The position numbers and the translations under genes are program-made. 32,409 bases of DNA from the NCBI GenBank assembly GCA_026461505.1, contig JAPJMW010000110.1, positions 1 through 32,409 on the forward strand. The letters are read 5' to 3'. Source of the stretch: Beijerinckiaceae bacterium. GTDB lineage: Bacteria; Pseudomonadota; Alphaproteobacteria; Rhizobiales; Beijerinckiaceae. Position 1 is the first letter of the stretch. The number at the start of each line of letters is the position of its first letter. The notes beneath the pieces are model-generated. The model had not been told where the DNA came from. It saw only the letters and a program-made list of their open reading frames with translations, and made no database searches. Below are positions 26,854 to 32,409 of the stretch, one piece after another.

Positions 26854-27705
26854 ATGTGGTCAAAAACCTGGACCTATTTTGACGGCGCTTGGCACGAGGG
26901 TAATCCTCCGATTTTGGGACCTCGCAGCCACGCTTTTTGGCTTGGCTCATCGGTGTTTGATGGCGCGCGTTATTATGAAGGCTTAGCCCCTGATCTTGAT
27001 CTGCATTTTGCGCGTGTAAACCGATCGGCACTGGCCATGCATCTGAAGGCGCTGGTGAGCGTTGAGGAATGGCTGAAGCTGGCTTGGGAAGGCATCGCTA
27101 AATTTAGTCCGGATACAGCACTTTATATCCGCCCGATGTATTGGCCTGAAACGGGCAGCGGGGGTGTTGTTGCGCCCGACGGGGATTCTACACGTTGGCT
27201 ATTATCCATTTACGAAGCGCCGATGCCTGTCGAGGCAGGCTCGTCGATTACGCTATCGCCCTATCGGAGGCCAACACCCGAGACGATGCCATTAGATGCA
27301 AAGGCTGGATGTCTCTACCCGAATAATGGTCGCGCTTTGTTAGAGTGTCGCGCGCGCGGTTTTGATAATTGTCTTTTGACGGATATGCTTGGCAATGTTG
27401 CCGAACTCGCAACGGCCAATGTTTTTATGGCAAAAGACGGGGTGGTGTTTACGCCCGCACCTAATGGTACATTTTTGAACGGCATTACACGGCAGCGGAC
27501 CATCAAACTGCTTGAAGCCTCTGGTCAAAAAGTGGTGCAGGGCGCTTTGACCTATAAAGATTTCAAAGGCGCGGATGAGCTGTTCTCAGCCGGCAATTAT
27601 GGCAAGGTGCAACCGATCACGCGCATCGATGAGCGTGATCTCCAACCCGGGCCGTTTTATCGCCAAGCGAAAGAGCTTTATGCGGCTTACGCGAAGGGGA
27701 AATAA
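26854..27705 (+). CDS. Class IV aminotransferase, branched-chain amino acid type
   Basis: This PLP enzyme of fold type IV has 283 residues. The Schiff-base lysine is K150 in LDAKAGCLYPNN, and E184 in NVAELATANVF should touch the cofactor nitrogen, as in branched-chain aminotransferase and D-amino-acid aminotransferase. HAFWLGSSVFDGARYYEG at the start is the family's substrate loop. IlvE-like enzymes interconvert Leu, Ile and Val with their oxo acids; the distinction from 4-amino-4-deoxychorismate lyase is supported by the length and by YIRPMYW. A full AAGGAGG sits before the ATG. It is followed by a palindromic repeat and then the converging hemF. Confidence 0.9.
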   Translation: MWSKTWTYFDGAWHEGNPPILGPRSHAFWLGSSVFDGARYYEGLAPDLDLHFARVNRSALAMHLKALVSVEEWLKLAWEGIAKFSPDTALYIRPMYWPETGSGGVVAPDGDSTRWLLSIYEAPMPVEAGSSITLSPYRRPTPETMPLDAKAGCLYPNNGRALLECRARGFDNCLLTDMLGNVAELATANVFMAKDGVVFTPAPNGTFLNGITRQRTIKLLEASGQKVVQGALTYKDFKGADELFSAGNYGKVQPITRIDERDLQPGPFYRQAKELYAAYAKGK

Positions 27706-27710
27706 CCTCA

Positions 27711-27833
27711 CCGTCATTGCGAACGATGAGCGAAGCAAACCAGCTAGCTGAACGAAATAGAGCGCGGTGTTGCCACTGCGCTCTTTCTTTTACCATCATC
27801 TGGGTTGCTTCGCTCTTCGCTCGCAATGACGGG
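27711..27833. repeat. Palindromic intergenic repeat element (RPE/BIME-like)
   Basis: Two arms of 33 bases (27711-27743 and 27801-27833) are inverted copies of each other with three mismatches. Their outer ends read CCGTCATTGCGA and TCGCAATGACGG, and the arms contain GAGCGAAGCAA / TTGCTTCGCTC. This wording is familiar from short palindromic repeats scattered between genes in many alphaproteobacterial genomes. The middle carries a separate hairpin with a T-rich tail. It occupies nearly the whole gap between two converging genes. Confidence 0.85.
27759..27792. terminator. Rho-independent terminator nested in the palindromic repeat
   Basis: AGAGCGCGGTG (27759-27769) pairs with CACTGCGCTCT (27774-27784) in an 11-bp stem with one G-T pair and a TTGC loop, followed by TTTCTTTT. 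It ends the plus-strand aminotransferase transcript; the hemF gene comes from the other side. Confidence 0.8.
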
Positions 27834-27842
27834 GTGTTTATT

Positions 27843-28739
27843 TTAAGGCCACTGCACGGTGGGCGGTAGGCTCGACAAGATCGAGTCGACATTGCCGCCG
27901 GTTTTGAGGCCGAAGATCGTGCCACGGTCATAGAGTAAGTTGTACTCGACATAGCGGCCGCGGCGGATTTGTTGTTCGTCGCGGTCGGCGTCGGTCCAAG
28001 GTGTTGATGCATTGGCCCTGACGATGGCCGGATAGATCGCCTCAAAGGCGAGGCCAACATCTTGAGTGAAGGCGAAATCCGCCTCCCAATCTCCGGACTC
28101 GAGGTAATCATAGAAAATGCCGCCGATGCCGCGTGGCTCGTTGCGGTGTTTCAGGAAGAAATACTCGTCGCACCAGGCTTTGTATTTTTCATAAGGAGCA
28201 ATGGCGGAATGGGCATCGCATGGTGCCTTCATCGCGGCGTGGAAAGCGATTGAATCAGGGTCTTCTTGGGTCCGACGGCGCATCATGACGGGGGTAAGGT
28301 CCGCACCGCCACCGAACCACGCCTTGGTGGTGACCACAAAGCGGGTGTTCATGTGAACGGTCGGGACGTTCGGGTTCCACGGATGGGCGATCAGCGAAAT
28401 GCCAGTGGCAAAAAAGCGGGGATCTTCGTTGGAGCCGGGAATTTGCCCGCGAAATTCAGGCGCGAACTCACCATAGACGGTCGAGCAGTGGACGCCGACT
28501 TTTTCGAAAACGCGACCCTTCATGATTGACATTACCCCGCCGCCGCCTTTGGCGCCCGAATGGTCAGTCCGGTGCCAAGGGGTCCGGACGAACCGTCCCG
28601 GAGAGGTCGCCTCTGGGAAGAACGGGCCGGAGGCTTCATCTTCCAATTGTTCGAGATGGGCGCAAATTTTGTCGCGTAAGGATTGAAACCACGTTTCTGC
28701 GCGCGCCTTGCGGGCTTCAATATCGGGGGAAATCGTCAT
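27843..28739 (-). CDS. hemF: Oxygen-dependent coproporphyrinogen III oxidase
   Basis: HemF decarboxylates two propionate chains of coproporphyrinogen III to vinyls, using O2, in heme synthesis. Family blocks are all visible: [62 protein letters not shown] and the C-terminal [20 protein letters not shown]. It has 298 residues, as usual. The start ATG at 28739 is 16 bp downstream of trmL on the same strand. Its location beside the bc1 operon groups heme supply with a heme enzyme. No anaerobic HemN lies in this window. Confidence 0.96.
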   Translation of the reverse strand: MTISPDIEARKARAETWFQSLRDKICAHLEQLEDEASGPFFPEATSPGRFVRTPWHRTDHSGAKGGGGVMSIMKGRVFEKVGVHCSTVYGEFAPEFRGQIPGSNEDPRFFATGISLIAHPWNPNVPTVHMNTRFVVTTKAWFGGGADLTPVMMRRRTQEDPDSIAFHAAMKAPCDAHSAIAPYEKYKAWCDEYFFLKHRNEPRGIGGIFYDYLESGDWEADFAFTQDVGLAFEAIYPAIVRANASTPWTDADRDEQQIRRGRYVEYNLLYDRGTIFGLKTGGNVDSILSSLPPTVQWP

Positions 28740-28755
28740 GCCGCCGTCTCTCTAT

Positions 28756-29220
28756 CTATAAGCCTTGAGGAAAAGCGTCCAATTGACGCAACGCCTCTCC
28801 CATAATCATTGCTGCCGTCACCGCGACATTCATCGAACGCAAAGTGTGCCGCATCGGGATCAGGATCCGTGCCTCGGCTGTCTCGTGTACATCGTCGGGT
28901 ACACCAGCCGATTCGCGACCCATAAGCAGGACATCGGTCTTCGCGTAGGTAAAATCGGTATAACGGGTTTCAGCTTTTGTCGAGGCGAGGACGAGCCTCA
29001 ACCCCTCTGAACGGCGGAATTCGTCGAAATCCGACCATCCGATGTGTCGGACGATCGTGACTTGATCGAGATAATCCATGCCGGCGCGTCGAAAAGCCCG
29101 GTCGGAGGCCGGAAAGCCTGTGGGTTCAATAATATGGGCCGTGACCCCTAAACAGGCACAAAGCCGGAGCATGGTACCAGCGTTCTGGGGAATGTCGGGT
29201 TGGTAGAGCGCCAATTGCAC
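28756..29220 (-). CDS. trmL: tRNA (cytidine/uridine-34 2'-O)-methyltransferase
   Basis: TrmL is a SPOUT-fold enzyme that methylates the wobble ribose of certain leucine tRNAs. The knot motifs are intact: PQNAGTMLRLCACLG near the N terminus, LLMGRESAGVP, and the SAM-binding LIPMRHTLRSMNVAVTAAMI. With 154 residues it is the minimal single-domain form. It starts with ATG at 29220 and runs away from petA, and hemF follows after 16 bp on the same strand, so they probably form one transcript. Confidence 0.93.
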   Translation of the reverse strand: MQLALYQPDIPQNAGTMLRLCACLGVTAHIIEPTGFPASDRAFRRAGMDYLDQVTIVRHIGWSDFDEFRRSEGLRLVLASTKAETRYTDFTYAKTDVLLMGRESAGVPDDVHETAEARILIPMRHTLRSMNVAVTAAMIMGEALRQLDAFPQGL

Positions 29221-29479
29221 GTCAATATTTTCCTTTTATGCACCATCTGCGGCAAAATGCTTTAAAAACGCATAACCATCATCCATCCGGACTATGGACA
29301 AGCGCCGCGCCTCATGTCACATGACGCGTCGATATAGGATGCTTTTGTACCCTAGATCGATCAATGACGTTTGAGAATCGGCTTGGCAACCAGCGCCGCC
29401 AGCCGAATTCCGGAATCACCGAGGCGATATTCTCCTCACGGAGACCCGCCGAGGGGGCGCTGGGTGCGAGGATGACAAA
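29221..29479. other. Divergent intergenic region between trmL and petA
   Basis: This 259-bp gap should hold the promoters of both trmL-hemF and petABC. The only structure I see is TCATGT-C-ACATGA at 29312-29324, a perfect palindrome with one central base, next to GACGCGTC at 29323-29330. I cannot place -35 and -10 boxes with confidence, and no gene is evident in it. Confidence 0.5.
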
Positions 29480-30016
29480 GTGGCAACAACTCACGCATCG
29501 GCCTCTGCCGAACCCACGAGACGCGATTTTCTCTTTATAGCGACTGGCGCCGCAGGTGCGGTTGGCCTGGCTGCGACCATTTGGCCGTTTATCAGCCAGA
29601 TGGCTCCGGATGCTGCGACGATTGCAACCGGCGCGCCGGTTGAATTTGACCTTTCGCCTGTCGCGGAAGGGCAGATCGTGAAGCTTTTCTGGCGCGGCAA
29701 GCTAATTTTCGTTCGCCATCGGACGGCGGCGGAAATTAAAGCCGCTCAGGAGACAGATGTTACCAGCCTCCGCGATCCGGAAGCTGATTCGGCCCGCGTG
29801 AAGGCTGGCAAGGATCAGTGGTTGGTCGTTTATGGCAACTGCACCCATTTGGGTTGCGTCCCGCTTGGCAATGAGGGCGCCTTCCATGGTTGGCAGTGCC
29901 CTTGCCACGGTTCGGTATTCGATACTTCCGGCCGTATTCGTCAGGGGCCAGCCCCGATCAATCTGCCCGTGCCGCCTTATGCGTTCACGAGCGACAAGGC
30001 CATCCGCATCGGCTGA
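29480..30016 (+). CDS. petA: Ubiquinol-cytochrome c reductase Rieske iron-sulfur subunit
   Basis: This is the Rieske protein of the bc1 complex, anchored in the inner membrane by its N-terminal helix (about residues 19-40) with the cluster domain in the periplasm. A twin-arginine-type RRDFLF precedes the helix. The 2Fe-2S ligands are C121 and H123 (CTHLGC) and C140 and H143 (CPCHGS); C126 and C142 form the supporting disulfide. The start is a GTG at 29480 with GAGG eight bases upstream; the nearby ATG at 29472 is out of frame. It has 178 residues, as expected. petB follows after 69 bp. Confidence 0.96.
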   Translation: MATTHASASAEPTRRDFLFIATGAAGAVGLAATIWPFISQMAPDAATIATGAPVEFDLSPVAEGQIVKLFWRGKLIFVRHRTAAEIKAAQETDVTSLRDPEADSARVKAGKDQWLVVYGNCTHLGCVPLGNEGAFHGWQCPCHGSVFDTSGRIRQGPAPINLPVPPYAFTSDKAIRIG

Positions 30017-30085
30017 GCCAAAAAGGTTCAGTCAGTTACAAACGGTTTAACGAGCTAATAGCTCCAAGCATTCAGGGATAAAGCC

Positions 30086-31363
30086 ATGAGCGGACATTCC
30101 ACCTATGAACCCAAGAGCGCCGTAGGCAAGTGGTTTGAAAGCCGCCTGCCGATTATGGGCCTCATTCACTCGTCCTTTGTTGTGTTCCCAAATCCAAGGA
30201 ACCTCAATTATTTCTGGACGTTTGGCGGCATTCTAGCATTCATGCTGGTTGCGCAGATTATCACTGGTGTTGTGCTGGCAATGCATTACACGGCCCATGC
30301 TGACATGGCGTTCAACTCGGTCGAGTTGATCATGCGCGATGTCAATTATGGCTGGATGCTGCGTTATCTGCATGCCAACGGCGCATCGATGTTTTTCATC
30401 GCCGTCTATGTTCATATCTTCCGTGGTCTCTATTTTGGTTCGTATAAAGCCCCTCGTGAAGTGCTCTGGATCCTTGGCGTCATTATCTTTCTTCTAATGA
30501 TGGCGACGGCGTTTATGGGGTACGTGTTACCTTGGGGCCAGATGAGCTTCTGGGGCGCAACCGTGATCACCAATTTGTTCTCGGCTATTCCGGGTGTTGG
30601 TGAAGTGATCGTTTCCTACCTCTGGGGCGGATATTCGGTATCTAACCCGACCCTAAACCGGTTCTTCTCTCTTCACTATCTAATGCCATTTATGATCGCC
30701 GGGGTGGTGGTTCTGCACATCTGGGCATTACACGTTGCAGGCTCGAACAATCCGTCAGGTATCGAAAAGAAGACAAGTAAAGATATGCTCCCGTTTCACC
30801 CTTATTTTACGGTGAAAGACGCGTTTGCGCTTAGCTGTTTCTTGGTGGTCTACGTTTGGTTTGCCTTCTACATTCCAAATTTTCTAGGTCACGCTGATAA
30901 TTATATAGAGGCTAACCCCGCGGTAACTCCAGCTCACATCGTACCGGAATGGTACTTCTTACCATTCTATGCGATTTTGCGTGCGGTTCCGGATAAGTTG
31001 CTCGGTGTGTTGGCAATGTTTGGTTCTATTGCAATTATGGTGGTCGTGCCCTGGCTTGATACGTCGAAGGTCCGCTCGGGCAATTATCGTCCGGTCTTTC
31101 AGATTTTCTTCTGGTTGTTTGCGATCAATGCCGTTGTTCTTGGCTGGCTCGGTTCAAAGCCGCCAGAAGGCATGTATGTTGTCGCCTCGCGCATCTGCAC
31201 GGTCTACTATTTCGCTTATTACATCCTCGTTCTTCCGCTTCTCGGCCTGTTCGAGACGCCAAAATCCCTGCCTGCGTCCATCGCGGACTCGGTTCTAGGC
31301 AGGGGTGGTTCGGGTTCGGCAATGGCTTCGGGCGCGGCATCTTCGCCGAGCACAAAAGGTTGA
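30086..31363 (+). CDS. petB: Cytochrome b subunit of the bc1 complex
   Basis: Cytochrome b carries the two b hemes and both quinone sites in the membrane. Eight or so hydrophobic helices are visible. The histidine ligand pairs lie in [21 protein letters not shown] and in [41 protein letters not shown] is the Qo-site PEWY motif. At 425 residues it is complete, with a Ser/Gly/Ala-rich tail ([20 protein letters not shown]). Cytochrome c1 is encoded separately here, unlike the fused fbcH gene of Bradyrhizobium and its near relatives. Confidence 0.97.
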   Translation: MSGHSTYEPKSAVGKWFESRLPIMGLIHSSFVVFPNPRNLNYFWTFGGILAFMLVAQIITGVVLAMHYTAHADMAFNSVELIMRDVNYGWMLRYLHANGASMFFIAVYVHIFRGLYFGSYKAPREVLWILGVIIFLLMMATAFMGYVLPWGQMSFWGATVITNLFSAIPGVGEVIVSYLWGGYSVSNPTLNRFFSLHYLMPFMIAGVVVLHIWALHVAGSNNPSGIEKKTSKDMLPFHPYFTVKDAFALSCFLVVYVWFAFYIPNFLGHADNYIEANPAVTPAHIVPEWYFLPFYAILRAVPDKLLGVLAMFGSIAIMVVVPWLDTSKVRSGNYRPVFQIFFWLFAINAVVLGWLGSKPPEGMYVVASRICTVYYFAYYILVLPLLGLFETPKSLPASIADSVLGRGGSGSAMASGAASSPSTKG

Positions 31364-31374
31364 GATCAGGAAAT

Positions 31375-32238
31375 ATGACGATGAAATCGATCAAAACCCT
31401 TATCGCAGTGGTCGCACTGGCCGGTCTAGCTAGCGGCGCGGCATTTGCCCAGAGCCATGAACGCGAAATTCCGCCGCGGGTAACCTGGTCCTTCTCGGGT
31501 CCATTCGGCACCTATGACGAAACGCAGCTGCAACGTGGATTTAAAGTATTTCACGAGGTGTGCTCCAACTGCCATTCTTTGAACAAGATCGCCTTCCGCA
31601 CCTTGGCGGAGCAGGGTGGTCCGGGCTTCAGCAAAGAGCAGGTGACGGCATTGGCTGCGACCTTCAAGGTCAAGGACGGCCCAAATGATGCGGGCGATAT
31701 GTTCGAACGTCCTGCTCGTCCGGCAGACTTCTGGCCTGCGCCCTTCCCAAACAAGCAAGCTGCAGCCGCTGCCAATGGTGGCGCTGCGCCTCCAGACTTC
31801 TCGGTGATTGCAAAGGCCCGTACCTATGAGCGCGGCTTTCCTTGGTTCGTGTTTGATATTTTCACGCAGTACCAAGAGCAAGGTGTCGACTATATCGCGT
31901 CGCTCCTTCCTGGCTATGAAGAAGCGCCAGCCGGTGTCACTGTGGCGGATGGCAAATATTATAACAAATATATCCCCGGTAACATTATCGCGATGCCGCC
32001 TCCATTGCAGGATGGCGCTGTGACCTATCCGAAGGGAGCGGATGGCAAGCCACAGGCTCCCGAGACGGTTCAGCAATATGCGAAAGACGTTGCTGCGTTT
32101 CTGATGTGGGCTGCAGAGCCGCATATGGAACAACGCAAGGAAATCGCCTTCCGCGTGCTCGTGTTCTTGCTTGTCTTCGCTGGCCTGCTTTACTTCACCA
32201 AGAAGAAGATTTGGGCGAATGTTGAAGGCCACGCATAA
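31375..32238 (+). CDS. petC: Cytochrome c1 of the bc1 complex
   Basis: Cytochrome c1 accepts electrons from the Rieske protein and passes them to soluble cytochrome c. After a signal peptide (core about 8-22, cut near AFAQ-SH) the heme-binding CSNCH lies at residues 63-67. The conserved PPDFSVIAKAR block and a C-terminal membrane anchor (VLVFLLVFAGLLYFTKKKIW) follow. The frame opens at a TTG at 31360 overlapping petB, but I prefer an ATG: 31375 is three bases from the AGGA site, and a second ATG at 31381 has better spacing (nine) and is almost equally likely. A terminator follows the stop. An antisense open frame across this gene is a shadow. Confidence 0.95.
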   Translation: MTMKSIKTLIAVVALAGLASGAAFAQSHEREIPPRVTWSFSGPFGTYDETQLQRGFKVFHEVCSNCHSLNKIAFRTLAEQGGPGFSKEQVTALAATFKVKDGPNDAGDMFERPARPADFWPAPFPNKQAAAAANGGAAPPDFSVIAKARTYERGFPWFVFDIFTQYQEQGVDYIASLLPGYEEAPAGVTVADGKYYNKYIPGNIIAMPPPLQDGAVTYPKGADGKPQAPETVQQYAKDVAAFLMWAAEPHMEQRKEIAFRVLVFLLVFAGLLYFTKKKIWANVEGHA

Positions 32239-32266
32239 CGAATTGGTTATCTCAGGATAAGTTGTA

Positions 32267-32296
32267 AAGGGCTCCGGAAACGGGGCCCTTTTTCTT
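32267..32296 (+). terminator. Rho-independent terminator of petABC
   Basis: AAGGGCTCCG (32267-32276) pairs with CGGGGCCCTT (32281-32290), with one G-T pair and a GAAA tetraloop, followed by TTTTTCTT. It lies 29 bp after the petC stop. Confidence 0.9.
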
Positions 32297-32352
32297 GTTG
32301 CGTCCTGAATGAATAATGAGGCCTATTGGCGCATCTAACGGAGCGTCAGCCT

Positions 32353-32409
32353 ATGGCACAATCGAAGCTTGGCATTATCGGTGGCTCGGGGGTTTACGAC
32401 CTGCCGGGG
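32353..32409 (+). CDS. mtnP: S-methyl-5'-thioadenosine phosphorylase (5' end only)
   Basis: Only 19 codons are in the window, translating to MAQSKLGIIGGSGVYDLPG. The GIIGGSGVYD start is the phosphate-binding opening of MTA/purine nucleoside phosphorylases of the MtnP group, which cleave methylthioadenosine in methionine salvage. A GGAG lies nine bases before the ATG, and the petABC terminator separates it from the bc1 operon. The call rests on this short N terminus and on the usual petABC-mtnP neighbourhood in Rhizobiales. Confidence 0.8.
   Translation, partial: MAQSKLGIIGGSGVYDLPG

Noticed and set aside
31426-32232. 268-codon open frame antisense to cytochrome c1
   Set aside because: It lies wholly over petC, whose heme motif, signal peptide and anchor are clear; the antisense translation shows no family and comes from codon bias.

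Overview
This is a stretch of chromosome from an alphaproteobacterium, most likely of the order Hyphomicrobiales (Rhizobiales). The evidence is a CcrM-type cell-cycle methyltransferase with GANTC sites in its leader, an alphaproteobacterial-type HisRS encoded near hisZ and hisG, a PdhS/PleC/DivJ-like histidine kinase, CobT, the cluster hemF-trmL // petABC - mtnP, and a palindromic repeat of the kind scattered through alphaproteobacterial genomes. Base composition looks moderate and even. I saw no prophage, transposase, CRISPR array, rRNA or tRNA, and no gap between genes over about 300 bp. The assignment comes from gene content and recall of family features; no search was run.

Layout. 1-2.7 kb: a membrane-anchored, degenerate EAL-domain protein cut by the window edge (-), a small HMA metal chaperone (+), and a membrane winged-helix/TPR protein (-) that is cut short by an in-frame amber codon. 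2.9-5.0 kb: an omega-amino-acid aminotransferase, then a VapC/Phd-type toxin-antitoxin pair with a large palindromic operator. 5.1-10.4 kb: hisS, a secreted M23 peptidase, hisZ-hisG (overlapping) and a small periplasmic META-domain protein. 10.4-13.7 kb (-): a class I/II aminotransferase followed by an SbmA/BacA-like permease fused to an ATPase. 13.9-16.1 kb: an agmatinase-family ureohydrolase overlapping an Old Yellow Enzyme. 16.1-18.5 kb: a GT2-like protein (-), divergent from a PA0069-type radical SAM protein followed by rnhB. 18.6-21.1 kb: ccrM followed 1 bp later by a cytochrome P450. 21.1-23.7 kb: cobT converging stop-to-stop with a sensor kinase. 23.8-27.7 kb: a GST, a phosphotransacetylase-family enzyme, an M20 peptidase and a class IV aminotransferase. 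27.7-32.4 kb: the palindromic repeat with a nested terminator, hemF and trmL (-), the cytochrome bc1 operon petABC (+), its terminator, and the start of mtnP.

How the genes work together. Most are housekeeping: histidine biosynthesis and charging, heme synthesis (HemF) next to the heme- and Fe-S-containing bc1 complex, cobalamin assembly, RNA/DNA hybrid removal and cell-cycle methylation. The accessory layer is the toxin-antitoxin pair, the P450, the OYE, the GST and the SbmA-like ABC protein. I found no clear new multi-gene defence or biosynthetic system. The items most worth a second look are the amber-interrupted TPR gene, the palindromic repeat with a terminator inside it, the DnaA-box-like cluster at 16.1 kb, the nested inverted repeats at 16.74-16.79 kb, the ccrM control region with its tightly coupled P450, and the toxin-antitoxin operator.
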